NCBI GenBank assembly: GCA_026545765.1
Contig: CM048842.1
Location: 25,272,667-25,336,666, forward strand
Length of the DNA: 64,000 bases
Origin: Plantago major
Lineage: Eukaryota; Streptophyta; Magnoliopsida; Lamiales; Plantaginaceae
Direction of reading: 5' to 3'
Of this stretch, positions 1 to 12,255 are shown piece by piece; within the stretch, counting starts at the first letter, position 1, and each line of letters starts with the position of its first letter. A program made the position numbers and the translations under genes. The notes under the pieces were generated by a model. The model saw nothing but the letters and a program-made list of their open reading frames with translations. It did no database searches and was not told the origin of the DNA.

Positions 1-906
1 TTCTCCTTTTCTTCAAAAGCGTGTCGAAAAGGAGTTGGTGGTCGATTTCTGCTCTCTCAGAGTGATTCCCATTGTTTCGAATGTAATGATTACGAGACCA
101 AAGTGCATATTGGCCTTTGGCTCAAGAAGGCCATTGATGATTTTGGGCTCAAATTCCTTAATATGTCCAAGGAATTTGTTAAAGGCGTACTTCCCCCAAT
201 TGAAGTGGGTTTCCTGCCCTTCATGCTTATTGTTCAGAAGATGCATCATCATCCATCTCTCCATGCTTATCGGTCTCCACCTTTGTTGCCATCAAAGAAA
301 CGGACTGAATAAGAGCTAAAGTACTCGGTGTTTACGGAGATGACTAGTTCTGATGGCCTTTAGAACAAAGTCTCCTGGGCAACCTTTTGCATTTTCTAAC
401 TGGATTGCTTCAAATAGCTCTTTGACGCCTTGAATCATGGAAGCGTCCTTGATGTTGATGTCTTCAAATGTTCCTCGATTTTTCAATCGGAATATCTTGC
501 AGAAAGTCTTGCAGTCTAGAACAATTTCTTGTCCTTGGACTTCAGTCTGCATGTATTTTTCTTCTTCATTATTCACAACTTTTGTGAAGATTTTGGAGTT
601 GTTATAGAACTCCAGTACATCCAGTGTGGATAGTCCACTGGGTGCAGCAGATAGAAGCTTGTAGATATGGGAATTCTTCAGCATTCCCAATATCAGTTTC
701 CTTTCTGGTTTTGAATGTATAACTGCAGGTACATATCTCTTCACTAGAAAAGCTCCCCAATTCATTTTGTGGTTAGGGTTCCAGTCTGATGGGGTAAACT
801 TTCCTAGAAGGCGTTTATTCAACACCTTAAGTTCCTTTCCTCGCTTTTCAGCAGGAGCAGATGATACGGCCTTAGGGTTCTTGGTGGTCATCTGCTTGGG
901 TGCCAT
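1..906 (-). CDS. Extra reading frame (ORF3) of element A, 5' part, cut by window edge
   Basis: It starts at the ATG at 906 (MAPKQMTTKNPK) and runs to the left edge. A lysine-rich start is followed by KVLNKRLLGKFTPSDWNPN and a globular region with GAFLVKRYVPAVI. This resembles the 'putative plant transposon protein' region seen near many plant retroelement genes; that comparison is from memory. The main frame stops at 316 after RTSHLRKHRVL, and the homologous protein continues in another frame at 264 (MERWMMMHLLNNKHEGQE), so at least one frameshift is present. It is equivalent to 42187-43090 of element B. The position after pol is where SIRE-type elements carry an envelope-like gene, but I see no signal peptide or membrane segment, so function is unknown. 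Confidence 0.6.
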
Positions 907-1826
907 CTCTTATATAGAGTTTTGAGTGAGTGTTTTTCAGATGAATTTTGCACAATTAATCGAGATTAGTTTGTCTTTTCAGAAGAGTAAGCACAAGAAG
1001 TTTAGTTTGCAGAGGGGGTTTTGCAGAAATCTTGAGAGATTTTGCTGTTTTGATGCAAGTTTGAAATTTCGAAATTGGTAAAAGTGTTTGTCTTTTGCCC
1101 AAATCCTATATATATAGCAGACAAAATGTACATAGATACAACATACATATAGCTGAATATGAATGCGTGTATTTGCATCTGCACAAGCGTGGTACGTCCT
1201 TTGTACTTCATTAAATACGTAGTGGGCCATGTCTGCATTTATCAACAGACATTACTTGCTTTGTTTTAATCTCAATCGTTGAGATCAAACGTTTATTCAT
1301 CAAGGGCTTATATTGAATATCTTGTAATGATATCAATCAACAATTGGTAATGTGCCGACTTGATGGATTTTTAATATGCTACATTCATTGTGTCACTTTT
1401 GTAAAGAGTAGGAATTACTTAATCGTTTGATCTTATCATTCTGAGTGTCAAGTCCTCATCTATATATTGTTTATCATCAAAATGGTAAAAATACAAGACA
1501 ACATATTTGACTTTCAGAACTTATACCTTTTGGGCTTTGTGTGTCCATTTCTCTTTATGACTAAATAGCTTTCTGAATTCAAGTGTCAGAAGCTTCAGTT
1601 GTTTGAATGTATTTGACCCACTCTCAGTAAGTAAGTTCTAGTCTTATTTACTTATTAAGTGTGTACCAACCTTTGCCTTTCTCGATACCCGTTCCAGAAA
1701 TATTTTGCCTTTCTGAGTGTTGCTACTCATAAACCTTTGCATCACATCTTATCAACTTGGCTTTCTGAGAACCTGTTCTCAGAGGCCTACTCACTTATTC
1801 AGACTTTAGAGATTCAGGACAATTTT
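907..1826 (-). promoter_or_regulatory. Pol-ORF3 spacer of element A with conserved TATA box
   Basis: This 920-bp stretch has no convincing coding capacity. At 1107-1116 it contains TATATATATA, about 200 bp upstream of the ATG of the extra reading frame at 906. The same TATA run is at the same place in element B (41977-41986). A separate promoter for ORF3 is inferred from this conservation; no expression evidence exists in the sequence. Confidence 0.5.
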
Positions 1827-3644
1827 TCAGTCCTTAGGCAACTCCATTAATCCAAGATTGTGTCTCAATGTCAAGAACCGGCTTTCTTGTAAGGGCTTAG
1901 TGAAGATATCTACAAGTTGGTCTTCTGTGCCAATCTTGAGTATCTCTATATTGCCTTTCTCAACATGGTCTCTGATGAAGTGGTGTCTAACATCAATGTG
2001 CTTTGTTCTGGCATGGAACTTGGGGTTCTGTGTGATTGCAATAGCACTTGTGTTATCACAGAAAATGGGAGTTTTCTCTTCATTGAGTCCATAGTCTCTG
2101 AGTTGTTGTTGAATCCACAGAATTTGTGTTGCACAACAACCAGCAGCAATATATTCAGCCTCTGTGGTAGAAGTTGCAATTGAGTTTTATTTCTTGCTAA
2201 ACCATGAGATAAGTCTAGTTCCCAGAAACTGACAAGTTCCTGGGATACTTTTCCTATCAAGCATTGATCCAGCATAATCAGCATCTGAGTAACCAGCCAA
2301 ACTCAATCCACTTTCTTTAGGATACCACAACCCTACATCTACTGTACCTTTCACATACTTTAATACTTTCATAGCAGTGTTGTAGTGTGATTGCATTGGA
2401 TTTGTTTGAAATCTAGCACACACTCCAACTGCATATTGAATATCAGGTCTGCTTGCAGTAAGGTAAAGTAGTGAACCTATCAATTTCCTATACTTGTGTT
2501 CATCAACACTCTTATCTCATTCAGTATAGGTCATCTTGGTTCCTATGCTCATAGGTATCTTAGCATACTTTTCAGAAGGCTTAAGATTGAACTTTGTGAG
2601 CATGTCTTTTGCATACTTTGTCTGACTAATGAATATTCCATCAATGAGTTGCTTGACTTGCAATCCTAGGAAATAGTTCAATTCTCCCATCATGCTCATC
2701 TCAAATTTACTTTTCATGAGATTTGCAAAGTCATCACAAAGTTGCTTGTCCTTAGATCCAAATATAATGTCATCAACATATACTTGATCTAAGAGTAGTT
2801 TTCCATCATGATTTAAAGTAAACAAAGTTTTATCAACTTCACCTTTCTTGAAACCACTTTCCAGAAGATATTTGTCCAAAGTGTCATACCATGCTCTTGG
2901 AGCCTGTTTCAGTCCGTAAAGAGCTTTCTGTAGCTTATAGACCATTCTACTTTTTGAGGAAACTTCAAAGCCAGGTGGTTGCTCAACATAGAATTCCTCA
3001 GCAAGTTCACCATTCAAGAATGCACTTTTGACATCCATCTGATAAACTTTAAAATCTTTATGAGCTGCAAAGGCTAGAAAGAGTCTTATTGCATCCAATC
3101 TGGCAACTGGTGCATATGACTCATCAAAATCTAAACCTTCAGTCTGGGTGAATCCCTTGGCAACCAACCTTGCTTTGTTTCTGGTTATTTCACCAGATTC
3201 ATTCATCTTGTTTCTGAAAACCTACTTAGTTCCAATCACAGATATTCCTTCTACAAATGGAACTAATTTCCAGACTTTGTTTCTTTCAAACTGATCCAAC
3301 TCTTCTTGCATTGTAGAGATCCAGTCTTGGTCTCTTAATGCTTCTTCTATAGTTTTTGGTTCAATGTTTGAGATAAAACATCCAAAGAGAGAATTAGCAT
3401 TTTCAGCTATTGCTCTCCTAGTCCTAACACCTTGATTGATTGGTCCAATCACATCTTTTGCAGGATGATCCTTGATCCATCTCATCATGGGTTTAGGGCT
3501 AGTAGGGTCAACATCTATGTGATCTGAATGTGAATCACTATGATTATGACTTGATACTTCTTCAGTATCTGTGACATTTTGCACCTCAGAAGGGCGGTGA
3601 ATGTCTGACACTTGCTCAGTGTGAGAGCTTTCTGGGACATGCAT
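1827..3644 (-). pseudogene. Reverse transcriptase and RNase H of copia element A
   Basis: The reverse transcriptase copies element RNA into cDNA. Typical copia RT blocks are clear: [48 protein letters not shown] and the catalytic YVDDIIFGS near 2770. A stop separates the linker (ends near 3222) from the RT frame that begins at 3206, and another interrupts it near 2515. RNase H follows, with MIGSLLYLTASRPDIQYAVG near 2480-2425 and a degenerate end. By alignment with B the pol stop lies at 1827-1829. About 920 bp of non-coding DNA then separate pol from the extra reading frame. Confidence 0.87.
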
Positions 3645-5175
3645 GTCAGAGAGGTCATTTGCAGAGTTAGCTCTCTGATGAACATCTTCAGTTTCCCTTT
3701 CTGGAATTCACATAGGAAATTCTTCATCATGTCTGAGAATCATCTGGTTGTTTCTAGGCATTTCATGCTTTTCTTCGTCAGAGTCATCCTCCCTTTCCAT
3801 AATGATGTTTTTCCTTTCTGAAGGTTCCTCTTCAGAATCCTTTATCATTAGTTCCTTGAACTTTTCTGAGAGTTCATGATCAGCAAGGGGTGTTTTCTTG
3901 CTTTCCTCATAGAATACAACATGAACTGATTCTTCAATCTTCTTTGTTCTCTTGTTGTAAACTCTGTATGCTTTGCTATTCATAGAATAACCAAGAAACA
4001 CTCCTTCATCTGCCTTTGGTTGAAATGTTCTTAGATACTCTTTTCCATTGTTAAGAACAAAACATCTACAACCAAATACTTTTAGATGTTTGATATTAGG
4101 GGGTCTACCAACCAAGAGTTCATAAGGGTCTTGTCATGGTGTTTGTTTATCAAACATCTGTTCTGAGTGTAGCATGCTGTGTTTACAGCTTCAACCCAAT
4201 AAACTTCACTTATATCAGTGTCAGCTAGCATTGTCCTTGCTCCTTCTTTAAGTGTTCTATTTTTCCTTTCTGCAACACCATTTTGTTGTGGTGTTCTTAC
4301 AGAGGAATGTTGGTGTTGTATACCTTTGCTGGTACAAAATTCCTTTATGTACTGGTTGACAAACTCAGTACCATGGTCTGTTCTGATTGCAGATACCTTG
4401 TCATTTTTCATGACTTCAAGCTTATTCAGCAAGTTTGGTATCTTCACCCTTGCATCAGATTTGTGCTTCAGAAAGACAACCCAAGTGAATCTTTAGAAGT
4501 CATCTACAACAACAAGACCATACTTCTTTCCTGCATAACTAGTTACAGATGATTCAAAAAGATCCATGTGTAATAGTTGCAGTGGTCTAACACTAGAGTG
4601 TCTGGTTTTGGACTTGAAAGAGATTTTGGATTGTTTCACCATCTGACAGGCAGAACAGATACCATCTTTTCTGAAAGATGTTTTCGGAAGGCCAACCACT
4701 AACTCTTTCTTGGCAAGTTTGTTCAGAGTTTTGAAATTCAAGTGACTCATTCTTTTGTGCCATAACCAGTGCTCTTCTGTGTGACCTGATTGAATCACCA
4801 TGAGACATTCTTCAGTTGTGGCAGATGCCCAATCGGCAACATAAAGACTTCCTTTCCACCGAGCAACCAAGACTGTCTGCTTTGACTCATTGTCAATAAG
4901 TTTGCAATACTTTGCTTTGAATTTCACAGTAAATCTCTTGTCTGCAAACTGGCTCATGCTAAATAGATTATATTTCAAACCCTTAACATGTAATACGTCA
5001 GTGATTGTTAATGTTCCTAACTTGACGTTGCCAAATCCCAAAGAGGGATTTAATTCTCCAAAGAACTGATGTCTGGTCCATTGTTGCAAGCTTTGTAGTT
5101 GACCAGATTTGCTTTGTCTCCTGTCATGTGCTTTCCGCATCCACTATGAAATAGCCATTGAGCCTTAGTCCAAGA
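3645..5175 (-). pseudogene. Protease and integrase region of copia element A
   Basis: Read on the minus strand, the protease active site near 5140-5150 reads LFHSGCGKHMTG. The family motif is DSG and B keeps the aspartate, so the catalytic residue here is changed to histidine. The GAG-pre-integrase zinc region (LWHKRMSHLNF, then CSACQ) lies near 4760-4640. The integrase core has its acidic residues: LLHMDLF near 4570, RTDHGTEF near 4380 and NGVAERKNRT near 4265. Frames change near 5050 and near 4110-4130. After the core comes a typical copia linker, including FGCRCFVLN near 4070. Loss of the protease aspartate and the frameshifts make it non-functional. Confidence 0.85.
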
Positions 5176-5450
5176 GGCGTTCTGCACAAAACAGGAAACA
5201 GGAGTTAGGTTCTTGCTTCAGAGATAGAACCATTTAGACTAAACATTCTTCCAGTAGGAATCCACATTGTAGTGAATTTTTTGGGAGTTTGTTTTTGTCT
5301 AACTTGATCAGAAGGAGATGCAATAAAATCAGTAAATTTGATCTCAATCTTCCTTCTTGGGGTGTTTCTAGGTGTTCCTTTTGGTGCTTTCTCGACCCTG
5401 GGTTTCTGGGGTTGCTTTTCAGAAAACTTAGCCTTTCCGCCGTGTTCCTT

Positions 5451-7711
5451 CTAGCTCGGCATTCGCTTTTTCAATGGCTTGAGATTTCTTCCACTGCCTA
5501 TTGCTACGCGTAATATCGACCTTGCGCCATTGTTCTTGTCCTTCCTTATATTGTTGTAGAAGAACTTTTCCAATAGCACGATAACCAATGCCATTTCGAA
5601 CACCTTCGCTTTCAATGCGCCTTCGTAAGCCTTACTAGTTTCTGCACCATCTTTATTTTCATAAAATGGTACAGTTGAGAATTTGCCTATTCCAGCAATT
5701 CTTCCCTTCCTAGTAATATAGCAATGTGGATGGTTGCATGTCTGAGGGTTGTGTTTCTTTTCAGAAACCTTATCCACATGTTTCTTGTGAACTTGTGTTC
5801 TTTCAAAGGCTGAGTTGCTACTCCTTTTCCTTTGTCAACTACCCTAGCTTTCTGACCAATGCTATAGGTGGTTGAAGAACCATTCTGTTGATTTATTACA
5901 AAGGTCAACCTTTCATCACTCTTCTTCAGAGGAAATAAATTACTCGATTGTTCATCAAGTCGAAGTCCACCTTTCTCAGAGGGATCTCTCCGATAGGATT
6001 GAACCTCAGTGAGAGTGTCACTAGCTTTTGCATAAGATTGGAAGGATAGCTCTTTCTTTCTGAGTTCTTCATTCTCAGAAAGAAGCTTCATCATTTTCTT
6101 ATTAAGTTCATCCAAGGCTAGTTTGTGAGAATTTTCATTCTCAGATATCTGAGCTTTCAGAAAGGCTATTTCAGCATTCTTGTTCCCAGATACCTTGGTT
6201 AGCTCAGAAACCTCTTTTTCAAGAATTTCTTTGCTTTCCTCTAGAATCCTGGTTTTGGATTGTGCTTCCAGAAATTCTTTCTCATAACGATCCAATTCAC
6301 TCTTGACCAACTCCAGATCCTCAATTCCATCATCACTTTCATAGTACAGAAATTGTGAATTATTAGTTACCTCATCATCCATAAGACACATTTCAATGTT
6401 GGAGATGTCTGGACCAGCAATCTCAGCAACTCCACACATTTCATTCTTCTTAAGACCGAAGTCGATTACATCGTGGGTGATTCCACACAATTCTGGTGAT
6501 GGTAGGTTTGAGTCATCTGAATCTCCATCTTCAGTATCTGTCTCAATGTCTAGAGCATCAAGTTGAATTTGAATCTTCTTCCTTTCTTCAGTCAGTAAGG
6601 ACCTTTGATTTCTTTTGAAATTTCTTCTGTCCTTCTTGTCACCTGTCTTGTGTTTGTTTAAAGCAGGACAATCTCTCTTGCAGTGACCAGGCTTTTGACT
6701 ATAGAAGTAGATGTCATTTCCTATTTCTGCAGCTTCAGTACTAACACCTTTCTGAATTGGGGTGTTCAGAGAGTTTTTCATTTGTATGTTCTTGTACTGA
6801 TGATAGTTTGGGCCAAGATGCTTTTTCAGCTTTTCTTTAGCTTTTCTTCTCTCAATCTCTTGACTCACAAATTTCTTCATGTGTCTTACTGCAAAAAGCA
6901 TTTTCTTCAGATGGTTCTTTGGTATCCTTCTTTTCAGAAGTACCTTGAGAAATTAGAGCAACACTTTGTAGCTTTTCAGCTGTTTGTTCTCTCTCAGTTG
7001 TCTCATAGTCTACAGTAGCAAGATGAGAAAAGAGCTCTACTGGAGTAATATTTGGCATCCCTTGATTGAAATAAAATAACTTGGTGTGTTCCCAGTTGTG
7101 ATTGAGACTTCTGACAATAGTCTTGATCTTTTCTAACTGGGAGTATCTATTGCTTTCACCAAGTGCAGCCATATCACTCATAAGAGTAGTAAATCTGAAA
7201 TCAAGTTCTTCCAGAGTTTCAGTGGGACCTTATTTGAAGTTTTGGAACTTCAATTTAAGAACTTCGAACTTGTTTTCTTTGGTTTTCTCAGTTCCGACAC
7301 AGATTTCTTCAATCAATTGCCAGGCAACTTTCACCGTTTTAGCACCCACGCTTTTAATCGTATGTGCTCAGGTGTCGATCTGATGATGATATTATGAGCT
7401 TGACCATCCAATCTGTGTCTCTTGGCATCTTCAGATGTCCAGATCTCTCTTGGCTTGTCTTCATACATAATGCTTCCACGAGCAATATGACTACTATCAC
7501 TAGCAGCCATATCCTCACTTTCATCTTCCTTGTCTGAGGCTTTTCTTCCATCAGACACCTCAGTAACTTGTTTGAGTTGTCTAATTTTGATAGGCCCTTC
7601 ATTGATGACATAGATCATTTCGTCACTGATGGCCTCCAGATGGAGCATCATGTTGTTCTTCCATTTCTCGTAGTTTTCTGGTTTCAAAATGGGCGCATCA
7701 CTCAGAGACAT
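5451..7711 (-). pseudogene. gag of copia element A, frameshifted
   Basis: This would encode the capsid/nucleocapsid polyprotein. Translation probably starts at the ATG at 7711 (MSLSDAPILKPENYEKW), where gag begins a UBN2-like region. Frames break near 7340, near 7240 (a stop in the linker), near 6900 and near 5780. The break near 6900 involves a run of five T bases where the frame needs four. The C-terminal part, from about 6900, has a zinc knuckle reading FYSQKPGHCKRDC, in which the second cysteine of the CCHC motif is serine. A long charged coiled-coil-like stretch follows (about 6330-6070). Compared with element B, A keeps about 257 bp near 6907-7163 that B has lost. Confidence 0.85.
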
Positions 7712-7814
7712 ACCTGCACACTTAACACACAAATTATATAGTCCTCAAAGAGAGACAAAGTTTCTTCACCTATCTGGGGATCTAGGTTCAGTGCAGAAGG
7801 CTTGTGAACCTCCT

Positions 7815-7826
7815 GCTCTGATACCA
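7815..7826 (-). other. Primer binding site of element A (tRNA-iMet)
   Basis: The minus strand reads TGGTATCAGAGC, two bases inside the 5' LTR. This is the standard initiator-methionine tRNA primer site of plant copia elements. Confidence 0.92.
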
Positions 7827-7828
7827 CT

Positions 7829-9255
7829 TGTTGGTCCTTATAACGGAAAAGTAAAAGACTAGAGGGGCGGGGGGTGAATACTCTTTTAAAACTTTTGTCG
7901 ATAAACACAGTTTCTCAGAAACCTGGGGGTTTCTGATACTTAAATTCAGAGCGCGGAAGACTTTAAGATAGGTAAGTGCAGAAACAATAAGTATGTGTGT
8001 GTGCTTTGCTGAAATGTAAATACAGAAAGGTAAATAACACAGCAAGTATAGTGGTATCTGGAGGTAGCGTAATCCTCCAACTAATCCACTTCGGTCTTTC
8101 TGAGACCTAGAATTCACTAGAACAGATGATTGAGTTCACCTTACAATAATCCTATTCTAAGATTCCTAAACAAATGGTTCCCATCCAAATGTTCCCCCTG
8201 AGTTATTCCCCAGCTCCTAGAGCTAAGTACTTCCTCTACTCAAATAACCTTGGAGTTATTCCCTGATTTCCCAAATCAAGTACTTCCTCTACTCCACGCC
8301 TTGATGGTGTTGGTTATAAGGTTTTGTCTGAAAGGCTTCTCGTATAACTTTTCAGATATGTTCACAAAGAGCCAAACAGAACGAGACTACTTAATACACT
8401 TGTTCAGTGAATGGCAGTCTGCTCTTTACTGACCCAAGTAATTGATGTCCGTTCTGGAGAATGAGCTTCAGAAAGGGTATCTGATAGTTCAACTCTTTCA
8501 CGAATAACAATCTCTTGTTAAGGTTCAGGACAACTTAGAACTACTAGTTATTCTTCAAGCAACATAAAGCTTTCAGAAAGGATAGTAGAGTGCTTGAGAG
8601 AATACTTTGCTTGATGGTAAGTTTGCAAGATAGAGCGTTCTAAGGTATGTTCTTCAAGCATCTAAGTGTGTGATATATATAGATAAATTTGAGAGGCGTT
8701 TGAATTGTATCCGTTGTGCTCTCTATCAATTTATATCCGTTAATATCTTGAACTATGTACTCAGAAGTCACTATCTCTTGTTTCATAGAGGACTTGCTTT
8801 TTGCAGCATTTCTGCCGATGCATTTAATGCATAGTACTGTTCATTGTCCTTTGGTCTCAACGGATACATGAGCCTTTCTGATGGCTTTCATGCTCCATAC
8901 TCATGATGTCATATGTCCAGAATCATATTTTGAAAGTAAGTTAATATACTTAAGAAAGGATTAAAGACATAGTCTTTCTGAGTTAGACTAAACCTTTGTG
9001 TCTTCATAAACCTTGTGCAATCTTTAGTCTTCTAATCTTCAGAAAAGCTCCATTGCTAGGATTGATCTTCATGGTCTTCTTGAAATAAAAATTACACTCA
9101 GAGACCTATTATCCTAATACAAGATTTACTAGACTAATCATACTCAGTGATTTCTTCTTTTACAATGTTCAAGTGAACCAAGAGTACTTAATCACGTTTC
9201 TGGCTAAGATAAGAACATGTGATGAGTGATCAAAATACTAACAGATATTCCTAAC
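7829..9255 (-). repeat. 5' LTR of copia element A
   Basis: A 1427-bp LTR read on the minus strand, starting TGTTAGGAATATC at 9255 and ending ACCAACA at 7829. It is a close copy of both LTRs of element B at 34792 and 47782. It keeps the roughly 54-bp stretch between two short direct repeats that is missing from the 3' LTR of B. Confidence 0.93.
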
Positions 9256-10420
9256 ATACTTCCTGTGCTCAGTAACCGTGGAGTTGTTCCTTAGTTTCCC
9301 AAACTAAGTACTTCATGTACTCCACGCCGTGTATGGTGTTGGTTAAGAAGAGTTTGTCAGATTTGTAGATTAATAACTTCCACAGTTATGCAATACTACC
9401 TTCTTGAACAAGAGTCACTTAACACACTTCACAATGTGTGGTGATATGTTCTTTACTGACCCACGTCTATGTTAAATGTTCTGGAGAATGAAACTCAGAT
9501 ACTTGATCTTTTAATTCAACTCCTTCACAGATAGCAAGGCTTGTTAAGGATCAGGACTCTTAGAACTTCCGTGCTACTTAGAATTCAAGAGCTTAGTCAC
9601 AACTATAAGCTAAAGTGTAACTAGCCAGAAGGCTTGTGTGCTTGAGAGAAAGATACCACTAGTTGTATTATCAGAGAAGCTTAAGATATTCAGTTATGTG
9701 TTCTTGGTATTTTCATTGTGTATTTCAAGCATTCTATGTGTTGATATTTATAGTTGAAAATCATGCCGTTTGAATAGTATCCGTTAGGCTCAATGAAATT
9801 CAAACTATTTATATCTGTGAATAGTACTGCAGAAGACGTTGTCTCTTTTCAGAGATTTCCTCTTTTGTTCAGATGTCTCTATCTGCGCATTAAATGCATT
9901 GTACTATTTTTGTCTTGCAGCGAACTAACTATGCGCTTCAAGCATTACATGTCCTTTTCAAGAGACTCTCACATCTCCAGATACTTTATCAAAACATTGT
10001 TTCCTGGAAACAAAGTTTTGTCCAAGGTATCTGAGTGTAGGTATTTGTGGGCACTTTTCCTCGTTTAGAAACCTTGTGTTCTCAGATATCTTTTGCGAAA
10101 CCTGTTTATTGAAAAACACTTGTTTCTTCATGATATCTGGACATAGGTATCTGATGAGACCAATTTCCTTCGTCTTCAGCAATCTTGTGCAGTCTTCAAA
10201 TTTGTTGAACTCTTCTACCGGATGCCTTCTTATTGGTCTTCTTCAAAGATATAAAAATTACATTCAGAGACCTAACATCCTATACAAGATTTGCTAGACT
10301 AACATACTTAGTGATTTTCCTCTTTTACAGTGTTCACGTGAACCAAGAGTACTAAGCACCTGTCTGAGCTAAGATAAGTCATTAGGTTGCTGATCAAAAT
10401 CTAAACAGATACTCCTAATA
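9256..10420 (-). repeat. Older SIRE-family LTR, interrupted by element A
   Basis: On the minus strand this begins near 10420 with TATTAGGAGTATCTG, a one-base variant of the TGTTAGGAATATCTG start of the A and B LTRs, and follows their sequence in diverged form through 9256. Shared landmarks include the block around 9290-9340 (the TACTCCACGCC motif and GGTGTTGGTTA). It breaks off at 9255, where A starts, so A inserted into this LTR and the rest should lie left of the window. Divergence from A/B shows it is older or a different subfamily. Confidence 0.75.
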
Positions 10421-12255
10421 GTCTCCAATAAGGAAATAACTCTTTTCATCAGAATTGCTTTCCCACTTGGATTCGAACTCTTTATAAGTATCAACTTCGA
10501 ATCCCTTGACTTATTTGAACCTGCACAATCAACCTAAAATCGTGGAACTAGGTTAAGGTTAATAAAGGAACATATCGAAACAAATATATAAAAGTGCAGT
10601 CGTTTGGTGTTGTGAAAACACCGCCTGTCAACACTTGCACTTTTCATCCTGTTTGATGTCCTTAACAAGTAACTAAACATGGAATCCAATCAAAGTGAAT
10701 AAAGGCAAAATATAATAACTAGAGTGCAATATGATGTGTAGTCAATTGGTGTTGTGAAAACACTGACTGATACACTTGCACTTTTATTCTCCCCCCTTTT
10801 GCCTTTCTTCACAAAACTTCACTAATTGTTCCCCCCCCCCCCCCCCCTTAATATCAGAAGTCATACCTGGGATAACATTAGCAGAAGTAGAACAGATTCA
10901 CAATCTATACAAGAGTTCCATAAGATTGTATACAAGTCAAAGTAAGTGGTTCAAGATAAAGCAGGTTTCAAGATAAAACAAGATAACCATTTCTCCCCCT
11001 TTTTGTGAGGAAAGCAAAAACTCAGAATCAAGTTTCATTCGGTGAGGAACCAAGAGTTTCAGAAAGATCAATGACTTTTCCAAAGACTGCTGTCTAAGTA
11101 TAATACAAACAGCATGGAAGAAGTCTCAGAAGGACCTGAACCAGAAGTACAAGTACCAGTCTTCTAAGATTCTTGGAAAAGACAAGACAAGGCGAGGATT
11201 AAAGAAAGGGAGATCTGGTAATCATGCAAAGTAGGTTGAGATCATGGACTTGAGAGTGTTGGGCCTGGTTATTGGGCTTGTGAGGCTATGGATCAGTAAT
11301 AATGTGTCTAAGACAAACCTATTAGTCCACTCGATCTAGTACATCAACCTGAAACACAAGTTAGTACTCAAAATAGTTGCACAACACAGGAGAGTTAGAA
11401 ATCACAAAATCTTCAAGGGTGAGATAATTTAAATTTAAGAAATAATCTGGTCTCATGATACAACTCGATTCAAAACAGCATGTTTCTTAAATAAAGTTGC
11501 CCAAAAATATTTTCAACACTCCCCCTAAAACCTTTACTCGACTCAAGTCCACTCAAGACCTTGACCTATATGATATGTAAATGCAAAGTGACCTACAAGG
11601 TGCAAAGATAGCAGTGTTGCAAATACACAAAGTAATCTATGGTGTTATCAGAACACCCAGGTGAACAGCTTCAAGTAGACTCATGGAAAAACATTTATAG
11701 TACAACTCAACGACCTTTTTAGTGCAAAAAACAACTGGGTGGTACTCTTATTTGATATGATTACCCACTGAATGTAGGCAGCCTGAACTCCATACACCCC
11801 GGTAGTAAACCAAAATCTTCGGCAACACATGTGAGCACATAGGACTGAATGCAGGCAGCCAGAACTCCATACACCCAAGTATCCCAATGCGTACTCATTT
11901 GCTGTGTCACTTTTATAGAGACAACCTTAAGTCAGTATCAACTCCGAATGTAGGCAACCGGAGCCCCATACACCCCAGTGTCGATCCAGACTATATCTGG
12001 CTATCCCATCCTTTCAAAACACGTGCACACTTATTTAGTCGAGGAGAGACCTTTTATTATTCCTTACGGAGTAAACTACTATCAGCTGCACCAAGGATTA
12101 TCAAAACCCACAGAAATACTCAGGTAAAGCAACACATAGAGAGAGTGAAAAGATCAAACAAGTAATCAAGTAAAAAACCTAATGTAGACCTACACACCAC
12201 ATGCAATCTACAGTGTTAGCCAGTGGTGTTATGGCAACACTTGAACTTCCTCACT
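10421..12255 (-). other. Copia D 3' non-coding/LTR debris with several repeats
   Basis: No gene is visible. On the minus strand this follows the pol remnant of copia D. A purine tract at 11519-11533 (minus strand TTTTAGGGGGAG) is directly followed at 11518 by TGTTGAAAATA, which looks like a polypurine tract and the start of a 3' LTR; the other LTR end was not found. Other similar tracts lie at about 10783-10797 and 10992-11004, with a run of 19 C at about 10831-10849. A hairpin motif, GGTGTTGTGAAAACACC or close to it, recurs near 10595, 10750, 11640 and 12213. Confidence 0.5.
11770..11990. repeat. Three imperfect tandem repeats of about 85 bp
   Basis: The block GAATGTAGGCAGCC followed by AACTCCATACACCC occurs near 11771, 11852 and 11946, with diverged spacers. 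It lies in the 3' non-coding region of copia D. Confidence 0.7.

Larger units (their letters stand above)
1..9255 (-). mobile_element. SIRE-like Ty1/copia retrotransposon A, partial (left end outside window)
   Basis: A large copia element reads right to left: 5' LTR, tRNA-Met primer site, gag, protease, integrase, reverse transcriptase, RNase H, then an extra reading frame that runs off the left edge. Its internal order and sequence match the complete element B (34792-49157) almost throughout. Judged by B, about 4.7 kb of internal sequence and the 3' LTR lie outside the window. The order protease-integrase-RT-RNase H is diagnostic of copia. The long LTRs, the large size and an extra frame after pol fit the SIRE/Maximus lineage, which is an inference. 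The coding region has several frameshifts and stops. The element sits inside an older related LTR that continues at 9256. Confidence 0.93.

Noticed and set aside
2187..2484. Separate small gene in the RNase H region of A
   Set aside because: It is a piece of RNase H between stops, as alignment with B and family motifs shows.
10831..10849. Run of about 19 C
   Set aside because: A homopolymer next to a purine-tract-like site; length is probably variable or a sequencing effect, so not treated as a feature.
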